Part shown: positions 53,179 through 62,122 of the stretch, piece after piece
Position numbering within the stretch: the stretch's first letter is position 1
Layout: every line of letters begins with the position of its first letter
Origin: Microcoleus sp. FACHB-61
GTDB lineage: Bacteria > Cyanobacteriota > Cyanobacteriia > Cyanobacteriales > Microcoleaceae
Direction: 5' to 3'
Assembly: GCA_014695295.1 (NCBI GenBank)
Contig: JACJNY010000011.1
Location: forward strand, 48,759 to 112,758
DNA length: 64,000 nucleotides
The notes under the pieces: model-generated
Told to the model about the DNA's origin: nothing
Databases searched by the model: none
Seen by the model: the letters and a program-made list of their open reading frames with translations, nothing else
Made by a program: the position numbers and the translations under genes

Positions 53179-53934
53179 ATGCCTCTCAAGAATGAAGTTG
53201 CTGTCGAATGCCTCGACGTTACATATCGCCTCAACCGCAGGCACTTAGTAGACAAACTCAATTTCAAAGTGCTGCAAGGAGAAGTTTTAGTATTGCTGGG
53301 ACGAAGCGGAAGTGGCAAAACTACTACCATGAAATTGATTAACAATTTACTAACGCCAAGCAGCGGCGAAGTTCTTGTTATGGGAAAACCGACTACTCAG
53401 TGGAACCCCATTCAACTGCGCCGAAAAATTGGTTATGTGATTCAAGAAATCGGTTTATTTCCGCATTTTACCGTCGAGCAAAACGTCGGTTTAGTGCCGA
53501 AATTGGAAGGTTGGGAGGGCGATCGTATTCAATCTCGCGTCCGCCAACTGTTAGAATTAGTCAACCTCGATCCCCAGCACTTTGCCAAACGCTATCCCCA
53601 TCAGCTATCCGGGGGACAGCGGCAGCGGGTGGGCGTCGCTAGAGCACTGGCGGCTGACCCTCCGATATTGTTAATGGATGAACCGTTTGGTGCTTTAGAC
53701 CCGATTACTCGTCTGGAATTGCAGCGGGAATTCGGTCAATTGCAGCAGCAACTGGGCAAAACTGTGATTTTTGTGACTCACGGCATTCAAGAAGCTTTTT
53801 TGTTAGCTTCTAGAATTGGTTTGATGCAAGACGGACGGTTGGTTGAATTGGGATCGCCCGATGATTTTCTAAAATCTCAGCATCCAGAAGCTCGCGCATT
53901 TCTTGAATGTTTGCAAGTAGCTAGATTTGAATGA
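53179..53934 (+). CDS. Osmoprotectant-type ABC transporter ATPase (OpuCA/OsmV-like)
   Basis: 251 residues. Walker A GRSGSGKTTTM, Q-loop region IGYVIQEIGLFPHFTVEQN, signature LSGGQRQRVGVARAL and Walker B ILLMDEPFGALDP are intact. The subfamily is that of glycine betaine/choline importers (OpuC, YehX). It lacks the C-terminal CBS pair of full-length OpuCA, so it would not sense ionic strength that way. The cognate permease is at 54483-55133, with a DUF29 gene in between. Confidence 0.83.
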   Translation: MPLKNEVAVECLDVTYRLNRRHLVDKLNFKVLQGEVLVLLGRSGSGKTTTMKLINNLLTPSSGEVLVMGKPTTQWNPIQLRRKIGYVIQEIGLFPHFTVEQNVGLVPKLEGWEGDRIQSRVRQLLELVNLDPQHFAKRYPHQLSGGQRQRVGVARALAADPPILLMDEPFGALDPITRLELQREFGQLQQQLGKTVIFVTHGIQEAFLLASRIGLMQDGRLVELGSPDDFLKSQHPEARAFLECLQVARFE

Positions 53935-53987
53935 TTTTAGCAAAATTTTGATAATATAGTTTTAGTAACTAAGCTGATAATCAAACG

Positions 53988-54449
53988 ATGCACAGTCTTT
54001 ACGAGACAGACTTCTATGCTTGGACGCAAGAACAAGCCAAGTTACTTCGCAAGTGTCAGTGGAGTCAACTTGACTTGCCAAATTTAATTGAGGAGATTGA
54101 ATCTTTGGGCAAACAGGAACGTCAAGAACTTAGAAATCGTTTGAGCATTTTGCTGGGACATTTGCTGAAGTGGCAATATCAGCCCCAGCAGCGGAGTCGT
54201 AGCTGGCTGTCTACAATTCGAGTGCAGCGGCGGGACACTCAGAGACTGATACAAGATAACCCAAGTCTGAAACCTTACTTGCAAGAAGCTTTCCAAGAAG
54301 CTTATCAAAACGGTAGAGATTTGGCGGTAGGAGAAACCGATTTACCTCTCAAAACATTTCCTCAAAACTGCCTTTACAGCTTAGAGGAAATTCTGGACTC
54401 TCGCTTCTATCCTGGTGAACCAAGTCCTGAAATGGAAAATGATTTATAA
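53988..54449 (+). CDS. DUF29-family protein
   Basis: 153 residues. LYETDFYAWTQEQAKLLR at the start, IEEIESLGKQERQELRNRL and LLGHLLKWQYQPQQRS are diagnostic of DUF29, an all-helical family expanded in cyanobacteria with no known function. It lies 53 bases after the ATPase gene and 33 bases before the permease gene, interrupting an otherwise standard transporter operon. Confidence 0.88.
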   Translation: MHSLYETDFYAWTQEQAKLLRKCQWSQLDLPNLIEEIESLGKQERQELRNRLSILLGHLLKWQYQPQQRSRSWLSTIRVQRRDTQRLIQDNPSLKPYLQEAFQEAYQNGRDLAVGETDLPLKTFPQNCLYSLEEILDSRFYPGEPSPEMENDL

Positions 54450-54482
54450 GATTGACAGCAATCAGGAATAACCAATTACCCG

Positions 54483-55133
54483 ATGATAATTTTTATCAAC
54501 CGCTATGGCGCTGAGATAATTCAGCGCGCGACCGAGCACTTATATTTAGTAACTGTTGCAATTTTTATCGCTATTAGTGTGGGGATTCCCCTCGGGATTT
54601 TAGTCACAAGAAAACCAAAATTGAAAAAGCCGATTTTGGGATTTGCTAATATTATGCAAACAATTCCCAGTTTAGCTTTGTTTGGCTTGCTAATCCCGGT
54701 GCCGGTAGTAGGTGGAATAGGCGATAACACGGCAATTATCGCCCTCACTCTGTATTCTTTACTGCCTATTATCCGCAATACTTATACCGGAATTGTCGGC
54801 GTCGATCCGGCGATTACGCAGGCCGGAATAGGCATGGGGATGACGGATATGCAACTGTTATGGCAAGTGGAAATTCCCCTGGCACTGGGCGTGATTCTGG
54901 CGGGCGTGCGAGTGGCCACAGTAATTGCGATCGGACTTGCAACCATTGCGGCTGCAATTGGTGCCGGTGGCTTGGGGGTATTTATTTTTCGGGGCGTTGC
55001 AACAGTCAACAATCAGTTACTTTTGGCTGGGGCAATCCCGGCAGCTTTGATGGCATTAGCTGCGGATTTTGGGCTGGGTTTCGTAGAAGCGCGCCTCTCG
55101 AAAAGTACATTAAAAACTATTAATGATGACTAA
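54483..55133 (+). CDS. Osmoprotectant-type ABC transporter permease (OpuCB-like)
   Basis: 216 residues with about six membrane segments. IMQTIPSLALFGLLIPVPV and the EAA-type loop GMTDMQLLWQVEIPLALGV are typical of OpuCB/YehW permeases. It would pair with the ATPase encoded upstream. No binding-protein gene (OpuCC) follows; the next gene is on the other strand, so the binding protein is encoded elsewhere or is missing. Confidence 0.83.
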   Translation: MIIFINRYGAEIIQRATEHLYLVTVAIFIAISVGIPLGILVTRKPKLKKPILGFANIMQTIPSLALFGLLIPVPVVGGIGDNTAIIALTLYSLLPIIRNTYTGIVGVDPAITQAGIGMGMTDMQLLWQVEIPLALGVILAGVRVATVIAIGLATIAAAIGAGGLGVFIFRGVATVNNQLLLAGAIPAALMALAADFGLGFVEARLSKSTLKTINDD

Positions 55134-55417
55134 ATTCCTCACTACAAAATTGGTGGATACAATTTTAATCTGACTGATAGCAAACCTTCTTCTGAAGATC
55201 GATCGCGATTCACAGCAGCCATCCTGTAGCGTCTGGATGCTTCATTTTATGTGACTTACGCCCGCTTACTGATGAAACCCGGTTTCTTCCTGTATTTATC
55301 GTTCCTCGTCGCAAATTTTCGTAAAAACCGGGAATAAGCGCTCATTCGTAAGCCCTGAAACTGTCCGAAGTGTTGATACATTCTATCTACTTTCTACAAG
55401 TTAGATGCCCGATAAAT
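55134..55417. other. Intergenic region with AAACCCGGTTTC repeat
   Basis: About 280 bases between convergent genes. It contains CTTACGCCCGCTTACTGATG, AAACCCGGTTTC, then TAAAAACCGGGAATAAGCG and CTCATTCGTAAG, an imperfect inverted copy of the dispersed AAACCGGGTTT family. No gene or T-rich terminator seen. Confidence 0.5.
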
Positions 55418-56029
55418 TCAACCCCTCAGCGTTGTGAGTTTCTGCAAACCAGAAGCATTTGCAGGATTCGCGATCAGATTGCGGATTTCATTTGAGCGTG
55501 CAATGTACTCTTCATCGCCCAAAACAGCTTCGCTTCCCTCCAGCGAAATAGGATCTGCCAAATCGATCCAAGAACGGCAACCGCCGTATTCAGGAATGTA
55601 CGGAATTTCTCTGGTTTCTGCAAGGCGATAAGTCCGCAGCAATAAAATATAAATTGGCTGATTTTGTTTCCATTTCAGACGATCGCTGACAAATTTTTCA
55701 TTCCAAATATGGTAAGGAAACAGCGCAGTAATTGCCGGTTCCCAAGCTACCAAAAAAACATCGGTAATCTCAGCCCAACTGCCAATTCTAATAATTTCCG
55801 GATGCCAACCAGATTCTACAGTTTTTACCTGACTCGCAAAATCCGGTTTTAATAAATCAGGCTGTTGGTGTTCAAAAGTTGGATACAGCAAAACCTGTTT
55901 GTCATTGACATTGAACTGTCCTGCTTGCTCGCGAATTCCTCCCTTCCGCAACAGCACAATTGTTTGACCTTGTTCTAAAGCATTAACTGCTACATTCCAT
56001 TCTTTCAGTGCGCGAGTAGTTGATTTCAT
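55418..56029 (-). CDS. DUF1802-family protein
   Basis: 203 residues. ALKEWNVAVNALEQGQTIVL followed by LRKGGIREQAGQF and YPTFEHQQPDLL is the DUF1802 signature, found mainly in cyanobacteria and a few other bacteria. Function unknown; relatives sit near restriction-like genes in some genomes, but nothing of that kind is adjacent here. Full length. Confidence 0.85.
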   Translation of the reverse strand: MKSTTRALKEWNVAVNALEQGQTIVLLRKGGIREQAGQFNVNDKQVLLYPTFEHQQPDLLKPDFASQVKTVESGWHPEIIRIGSWAEITDVFLVAWEPAITALFPYHIWNEKFVSDRLKWKQNQPIYILLLRTYRLAETREIPYIPEYGGCRSWIDLADPISLEGSEAVLGDEEYIARSNEIRNLIANPANASGLQKLTTLRG

Positions 56030-56155
56030 AGGAATTTAGTCTTGTTTTAACAATAGTAACAAAATCGGTAGTTTCAAGCAAGTACAGCAACTTTTTTCTG
56101 TTAAGATTAGATAGCTTGAGGGTGGATACTAAAAATATAAATGAGGACTTAGGGT

Positions 56156-57115
56156 ATGCAAAAGCGACAATTGGGGACATCACAAATTCAGATTACCCCG
56201 ATAATTATGGGGACTTGGCAAGCTGGCAAGCGGATGTGGGTGGGAATTGAGGATGCTGAAACTGTCAAAGCAATGCGCGCGGCTTTTGAGGCAGGTATTA
56301 CCACCTTTGATACGGCTGAGGCTTACGGAGAAGGGCATTCGGAACAAATTATCGGTCAAGCACTTTCAGATGTGCGATCGCAAGTAGTTTATGCTAGCAA
56401 AGTTTTCGCCAACCACCTGAAACCCAATTTGTTAGTCGAAGCGTGCGAGCGATCGCTAAAAAACCTTAACACCGATTATATAGACCTTTACCAAATCCAC
56501 TGGCCCGCTGGCACTTGGAATAGTGAATTAGTGCCAATTTCAGAAACAATGGACGCCCTGAACAAGTTAAAAGAACAGGGAAAAATTCGGGCGATCGGCG
56601 TTTCCAACTTCTCCCGCGCCCAAATAGAAGAAGCAGCCCAATACGGACGCATCGACAGCTTGCAACCGCCATATTCTCTGTTTTGGCGCTGGGTAGAAAA
56701 AGATGCTATGTCCTACTGTGTGGACAATCATATCTCAATCATTGCCTATTCATCTCTAGCTCAAGGAATATTGACAGGTAAATTCGGGCCTGAACACAAG
56801 TTTGAAGAAGGCGACCACCGCGCCAAAAATAAGCTGTTCATGAAAGAAAATTACGCCCGAGTGCAAACAGCATTAAATCAACTCAGGCCAATTGCCGCTC
56901 GCCACCAGACAAGCTTAGGAAATTTAGCTTTAGCTTGGTTGATTTCCCAGCCACAAACAAATGCAATTGTCGGCGCGCGCGACGGGGAACAAGCAGCCGA
57001 AAATGCTAAAGCTGCTGAGGTAAAATTGAGTGAAGAGGAATTAAAAGAAATTGACGCGATCGGGCGAACCGTCACCGATCATTTAGACGATAACCCCGTT
57101 ATGTGGAATTTCTAA
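56156..57115 (+). CDS. Aldo/keto reductase
   Basis: 319 residues, a complete TIM barrel. The catalytic tetrad can be placed: Asp and Tyr in FDTAEAYGEGHSE, Lys in YASKVF and His in YQIHWPAG. The NADPH-binding end has IVGARDGEQAAENAKA. Substrate unknown (general aldehyde/ketone reduction). Followed by a GTAGGGTGCGCCGAGGCGCA palindromic repeat. Confidence 0.92.
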   Translation: MQKRQLGTSQIQITPIIMGTWQAGKRMWVGIEDAETVKAMRAAFEAGITTFDTAEAYGEGHSEQIIGQALSDVRSQVVYASKVFANHLKPNLLVEACERSLKNLNTDYIDLYQIHWPAGTWNSELVPISETMDALNKLKEQGKIRAIGVSNFSRAQIEEAAQYGRIDSLQPPYSLFWRWVEKDAMSYCVDNHISIIAYSSLAQGILTGKFGPEHKFEEGDHRAKNKLFMKENYARVQTALNQLRPIAARHQTSLGNLALAWLISQPQTNAIVGARDGEQAAENAKAAEVKLSEEELKEIDAIGRTVTDHLDDNPVMWNF

Positions 57116-57283
57116 AATAGTTAATTTAGGACTAGCAAAACCTCTATATGTAGGGTGCGCCGAGGCGCACCTTACCCCTATAAGTAGCGCGTAAAACCCC
57201 TCTGAGAATAAGTCCTATAAATTTTATAGAGTCGCGCAAGAGGTATAATATTTACTGCCTAGTGAAATATTCAAAAACATAAA

Positions 57284-57313
57284 ATCTCAAATCTAAAATC
57301 TAAAATCTAAAAT
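57284..57313. repeat. AAAATCT tandem repeat before the kinase gene
   Basis: Four heptads of the AAATCTAAAATCT type end three bases before the start codon of the kinase gene, so they occupy its leader and leave no conventional ribosome binding site. Confidence 0.75.
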
Positions 57314-57316
57314 CGA

Positions 57317-59188
57317 ATGAGTTACTGCCTAAACCCCAACTGTTCCAAGCCCCAAAACCCTCCCGCAGCCAAAATTTGCCGAAATTGCCGTTCAAAACTG
57401 CTGCTGCGCGATCGCTACCGGGCTATAAAGGCGATCGGACAAGGCGGTTTTGGTAGAACATTCCTCGCCGTTGACGAAGACAAACCCTCAAAACCTCGCT
57501 GTGTCATCAAACAATTTTTACCCCCAGAAACCCAACTCATCCCATCAGCAAGCAATCGCAACAGCAAAAAAGCAGCCGAACTTTTTGAACAAGAAGCAAT
57601 GCGATTAGACGAATTGGGCAAACACCCTCAGATTCCAGAACTCTTAGCCTATTCCATCCAAGACAGCAGACAATATGTGATCCAAGAATTTATCGACGGG
57701 CAAAATTTAGCACAAATTGTAGAAACAGAAGGCACATTTACAGAAAATCAAATTCAAGACTTACTCAATAGCTTATTACCCGTCCTTCACTTCATCCATT
57801 CCCACAACGTTATTCACCGAGACATTAAACCCGGAAACATCATCCGCCGCGCCGACAAACAATTAGTTTTAGTAGACTTTGGCGCCGCAAAAATTGCCAC
57901 AGGTACAGCCTTACTCAAAACAGGAACCAGCATCGGCAGCCCCGAATACATTGCCCCCGAACAAGCTAGAGGCAAAGCATTTTTTACCAGCGATTTGTAC
58001 AGTTTAGGCGTAACTTGTTTGTATTTGCTAACTCAAGTTTCCCCTTTTGACCTCTTCGATCCTGGTGAAGATGCCTGGATATGGCGGCAGTATTTGGCCA
58101 ACAACCCGGTGAGTGAAGAACTAGGGACAATTTTAGACAAAATGATTAAAAATGCTACCAATCACCGCTATCAAATGGCGGTTGAAGTATTAAAAGAAAT
58201 TAATCCCCAAGTTGCGATCGATCTAGCAATTCCTCAAACAAATTCCAAGTTAGTTAAACCAGGAAAAACTCCCGCCCCGCCCCAACAGCAAACCTATAGC
58301 TGGCAATGTCTTCACACCCTAACAGGTCACAAAAACTTAATTTACTCTGTTGCTTTCAGCCCCAACGGAGAAGTTGTAGCCAGCGGCAGCGATGACAAAA
58401 CAATCAAGCTGTGGGGAGTTGAAGACGGGCAAGAAATTGTCACCCTCACAGGACACGCTAACTCGGTTTATACAGTAGTTTTCAACCCGGACGGACAGAT
58501 GCTAGCCAGCAGCAGCCACGACAAAACAGTAAAACTTTGGCGGATGAAAGATGGACAAGAAATCCGCACCCTGATCGGTCACAGTAACTCAGTTTACGGC
58601 GCAGCTTTCAGTCCCGATGGCGAAATTATTGCTAGCAGCAGTTGGGACAAAACAATCAAGATTTGGCAAGTCAAAGACGGGCAAGAAATTCGCACGCTTG
58701 CGGGTCACACTAATTTAGTTTATTTTGTTGCTTTTAGCCCGGATGGCGAAACTCTTGCTAGTTGCAGTTGGGACAGAACAATCAAGATTTGGCGAGTCAA
58801 AGATGGGAAGCTACTTCGCACACTTACAGGTCATACAGACTCCGTTCGCTGCATAGCTTTCAGTCCAAATGGAGAGTTTTTTGCTAGCGGCAGCCACGAT
58901 AATACTATTAAAATTTGGTGGGTCAAAGATTGGCAAGAAGTTTTAACTATCACAGGACATTCTTGGTATGTTGATTCTATTGCTTTTAGTCCCGATGGCG
59001 AGATTCTGGCTAGCAGCAGCAATCAAACTATCAAGATTTGGCGAGTGAAAGACGGCCAAGAAATTTGTAATATTGCGGCTCATAATAACTCGGTTTATTC
59101 TGTTAATTTTAGCCCAGAAGGAGAGTTTTTGGCTAGCGGCAGCAGTGACAAAACTATTAAGATTTGGCAGAATACCATGTTTGTTTAA
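57317..59188 (+). CDS. Ser/Thr protein kinase with WD40 propeller
   Basis: 623 residues. It begins with a four-Cys zinc ribbon (CLNPNCSKP, CRNCRSK), then a Hanks-type kinase: glycine loop IGQGGFGRTF, Lys in CVIKQF, catalytic HRDIKPGN, DFGAAK and SPEYIAPEQARG. From about residue 335 seven WD40 repeats (TLTGHKNLIYSVAFSPNGE ... TIKLWG type) complete one propeller. This kinase-WD40 fusion is a frequent cyanobacterial receptor-like architecture. There is no membrane segment. The leader is a tandem repeat, so translation start context is unusual. Confidence 0.93.
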   Translation: MSYCLNPNCSKPQNPPAAKICRNCRSKLLLRDRYRAIKAIGQGGFGRTFLAVDEDKPSKPRCVIKQFLPPETQLIPSASNRNSKKAAELFEQEAMRLDELGKHPQIPELLAYSIQDSRQYVIQEFIDGQNLAQIVETEGTFTENQIQDLLNSLLPVLHFIHSHNVIHRDIKPGNIIRRADKQLVLVDFGAAKIATGTALLKTGTSIGSPEYIAPEQARGKAFFTSDLYSLGVTCLYLLTQVSPFDLFDPGEDAWIWRQYLANNPVSEELGTILDKMIKNATNHRYQMAVEVLKEINPQVAIDLAIPQTNSKLVKPGKTPAPPQQQTYSWQCLHTLTGHKNLIYSVAFSPNGEVVASGSDDKTIKLWGVEDGQEIVTLTGHANSVYTVVFNPDGQMLASSSHDKTVKLWRMKDGQEIRTLIGHSNSVYGAAFSPDGEIIASSSWDKTIKIWQVKDGQEIRTLAGHTNLVYFVAFSPDGETLASCSWDRTIKIWRVKDGKLLRTLTGHTDSVRCIAFSPNGEFFASGSHDNTIKIWWVKDWQEVLTITGHSWYVDSIAFSPDGEILASSSNQTIKIWRVKDGQEICNIAAHNNSVYSVNFSPEGEFLASGSSDKTIKIWQNTMFV

Positions 59189-59305
59189 TTACTCACAATT
59201 AAAAGTGCTTGTAGTAAGGACTAAAGTCTTTATTGACACAAAAATTAGTATAAAATGTTGTGTTGCGCCCCATATTTGGCAGAACTCCCCGGTGATTTAT
59301 GGCTT

Positions 59306-60241
59306 TTAAACAGAAGTACGATCGCCCTTTTTAAACCTTTTCAACAGCTCCGGCGTCACCAAACCTTGCGGAAAAAATATCGTCCCCAAAACAATCAGCA
59401 ACCCAAAAATAATTAAACGTCCATCCCGCAGAAATTGCGCCAACCAAATCGGCAATCCCTGAATAGTTGCGAGCCCCCTCAAAACCTCCGGCAATGCAGT
59501 AAACACCATCCCACCCAAAACTGCTCCCAGAAAAGTTCTGCTACCACCAATCAACACAGAAGTCAAGTAAATAATACTAGCATCAAAAGTACCTTGACGG
59601 GCGTTCCAAGTATTCAAAAAATGGGCACTAACTGCACCCACAACCCCAGCTAAAACAGCACCTAACGTGAAAGCCAAAACCTTATAAAAAGTTGGGTTAA
59701 TGCCGATCGCATCAGCCGCCAACTCATCAGCGCGGATAGCACCAAAAGCGCGCCCCACACGAATGCGTTCCAGCCGGTAGAGAATCGCCATACTTACCAA
59801 TAGTAAAGGTAGTACAATCCACAAATACTCGATCGGCGTCGCAAACGGTTGCGGAATCCCAAAAATACCCACAGCCCCGCCAGTGATGTCCAGATTCAGC
59901 GATAAAACCCGCAAAATTTCCACAAAAGCAATAGTTGCGATCGCCAAATAAATCCCACTTAACCGCAGCGCCGGAATTCCCACTAAAATACCCAGCAACC
60001 CCGAAACAGCCCCTGCAATTATCATCTCCAATAACAGCAGTGGTAGCGGAAATAAACCGCCCCTCGTTTGAAACACTGTCGTAGACAAAATCGCCGCAAT
60101 ATACCCACCCAAAGCATAAAAACCAGGGCTAGCCAGAGACAACTGTCCAGTCATTAAAGGCAAATATAGCGACATTCCCAACATTGCACCCAGCAACATC
60201 GAGACAATCAGAAACCCATAAGTAGTAAAAAATGTAGCCAT
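59306..60241 (-). CDS. livM: Amino acid ABC transporter permease (LivM/NatC type)
   Basis: 311 residues with about eight to nine membrane segments. LSGIYLAIATIAFVEI, RVGRAFGAIRADELAADAIG and YLTSVLIGGSRTFLGAVLGG are LivM motifs. It pairs with the LivH-like protein encoded at 61.0 kb, with a GNAT gene between them on the same strand. The matching ATPases are 51 kb away at 6.6-8.3 kb. Confidence 0.88.
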   Translation of the reverse strand: MATFFTTYGFLIVSMLLGAMLGMSLYLPLMTGQLSLASPGFYALGGYIAAILSTTVFQTRGGLFPLPLLLLEMIIAGAVSGLLGILVGIPALRLSGIYLAIATIAFVEILRVLSLNLDITGGAVGIFGIPQPFATPIEYLWIVLPLLLVSMAILYRLERIRVGRAFGAIRADELAADAIGINPTFYKVLAFTLGAVLAGVVGAVSAHFLNTWNARQGTFDASIIYLTSVLIGGSRTFLGAVLGGMVFTALPEVLRGLATIQGLPIWLAQFLRDGRLIIFGLLIVLGTIFFPQGLVTPELLKRFKKGDRTSV

Positions 60242-60298
60242 TTGATTTTAGATATTTTAGATTAGAAGTTATTAAGAAAAATCTGGTTAGCTTGGTTT

Positions 60299-60859
60299 TT
60301 AATTTGGATTGATTAAGCTAGTCTGAATATGGTCTTCCCACCGACCATTTATCAACAAATAGTCTCTAGAGTAACCTTCCACCACAAATCCCAATCTTTT
60401 AAGTAGATTACCGCTACGCTGATTGTGAGGCATATAACTTGCTATAATGCGATGTAAATTTAACTCTCCAAAAACATATTGAATTGCAACTCTCACAGCT
60501 TCCGTCATATAACCTTTACCTTGTTGCGCTTCTGCCAGATTATACCCCAAAAAGCAAAACTGACCAGCACCTCGTACAAAATTATCAAAATTAACGTTAC
60601 CGACAATATACTCAGGATTAGCTTTCTCAAAAATCCACAGCTTTAAAGATTTGTCACACTTAAAGCCTTGGAAATCTTTCTCTACTTGTTTTTCCCAATA
60701 ACTTTCCGTTAAAAAAGCCTCCCCCCAATGTCGGTGCCAGGGAGTAAAAAACTTTTGATTGTTACTGTAAAATTTAATAATTTCGCAGATATCGTCTTGA
60801 TTTGCTAATCGCAAAAAAAGGCGATCGCTGACCATTAATGGAACTTCCGAATTCATCAA
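60299..60859 (-). CDS. RimJ/RimL-type GNAT acetyltransferase
   Basis: 186 residues. DRLFLRLANQDDICEIIKFY at the start, GYNLAEAQQGKGYMTEAV (acetyl-CoA loop QGKGY) and SGNLLKRLGFVVEGYSRDYL are typical of ribosomal-protein-N-acetyltransferase-like GNATs. The substrate is unknown. It is placed between the two permease genes in the same orientation, with AT-rich gaps of 57 and 148 bases, so whether it belongs to the transporter operon is unclear. Confidence 0.88.
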   Translation of the reverse strand: MMNSEVPLMVSDRLFLRLANQDDICEIIKFYSNNQKFFTPWHRHWGEAFLTESYWEKQVEKDFQGFKCDKSLKLWIFEKANPEYIVGNVNFDNFVRGAGQFCFLGYNLAEAQQGKGYMTEAVRVAIQYVFGELNLHRIIASYMPHNQRSGNLLKRLGFVVEGYSRDYLLINGRWEDHIQTSLINPN

Positions 60860-61007
60860 ACTGCCTCTGAGGTCTGAATAAGTTTTCTAGGTACGTCTAT
60901 AAAACTCCACAAGAGTTTATAGGGGCTGGTTTAGGTATAGTCTTTGCTGGAAACCAGTTTTCCCTTCTCAAAACCGCCCTGCCTTATTAGAGGTCTTGCA
61001 AATAATA

Positions 61008-61961
61008 CTATACCTTGTGAATCAAACGCCGTCCAAACAAACCCTGCGGTCTAACCAAGAGCATAATAAACAATATGGCAAAAGCAACCGCATCCTTATA
61101 AGCCGAAAAATCTCCCGGTACAAAAGCCTCCACCAAACCAATTATAAACCCACCCAAAACTGCCCCAGGAATACTCCCCAACCCACCCAGCACAATCACC
61201 GCTAAACCCTTCAAACCAAAAGCAATCCCAAAATACGGCCCAGCAATACTAACACTAGAACCCACCAAACTCCCCGCCAAACCAGCAAGAAAACTGCTCA
61301 CAAAAAACGTCAAAACAATATATCTGTCAGTATCAATACCCAACAGACTAGAAGTAGTAGCATCTTCAGCCACCGCCTGCATTGCTTTGCCAAATTTAGT
61401 AAAATTTATTAAGTAAGTTAGAAGACTAACAATCGCAATAGCTACGCCAAAAATTACTATTTGAACAGTGCGAATAGGAATCTGTTTATCCGCCGTACCA
61501 AAGTTAATAGCTGGCGGCAAATTGCCGTAAGTATTAGTAGGAAAAGTGTAAATTTCTGCACCGACAAGATACTGGATGATATTGGCGATCGCCACCGCTG
61601 CGCCCAAACTAGAAACCACCGTCAGCAGAGGATCTGAGTGTCTGCGACGCAAAGGCAAAAAAGCAACTCTTTCAACAATTACTCCCACCAAACCAGCCAG
61701 CGTACTGCCCAAAATTAGAGCCCCAGCAAAAGGCAATTGCACGGGAATTCTAGCATTAGCCAACAACCCGTTAAAACCAAAAGCACCGCCCATCAGCGCA
61801 TAAGTGAAATAAGCACCCAAAGTAAACACTGCACCGTGAGCAAAATTAATAATTCCGAGAATAGAAAACACTAGGGTGTATCCCAGGGCAAAAATAGCAT
61901 ACACGCTGCCGATCGACAAACCATTCAAAAATTGTTGCAGAAACAGAGTTAAGTCCATCAC
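61008..61961 (-). CDS. livH: Amino acid ABC transporter permease (LivH/NatD type)
   Basis: 317 residues. LNGLSIGSVYAIFALGYTLV and GIINFAHGAVFTLGAY form the conserved LivH opening; ATTSSLLGIDTDRYI and GLGSIPGAVLGGFIIGL complete the pattern. It forms the membrane channel with the LivM-like protein and lies 161 bases downstream of the binding-protein gene on the same strand. Confidence 0.9.
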   Translation of the reverse strand: MMDLTLFLQQFLNGLSIGSVYAIFALGYTLVFSILGIINFAHGAVFTLGAYFTYALMGGAFGFNGLLANARIPVQLPFAGALILGSTLAGLVGVIVERVAFLPLRRRHSDPLLTVVSSLGAAVAIANIIQYLVGAEIYTFPTNTYGNLPPAINFGTADKQIPIRTVQIVIFGVAIAIVSLLTYLINFTKFGKAMQAVAEDATTSSLLGIDTDRYIVLTFFVSSFLAGLAGSLVGSSVSIAGPYFGIAFGLKGLAVIVLGGLGSIPGAVLGGFIIGLVEAFVPGDFSAYKDAVAFAILFIMLLVRPQGLFGRRLIHKV

Positions 61962-62122
61962 CAGTTAAGAATTGAGCATCACACCGAAATCATTCAACAA
62001 CAAAAAATATACAATTTTTACTCTGACTTCTGACTTCCCCCCTTGGGGGGCAGGGGGGGGTGACTTCAGAGTCACACTCAAGAACTCATCCGTGTATTCG
62101 TGTCAAAATCCGTGTTCTGACT

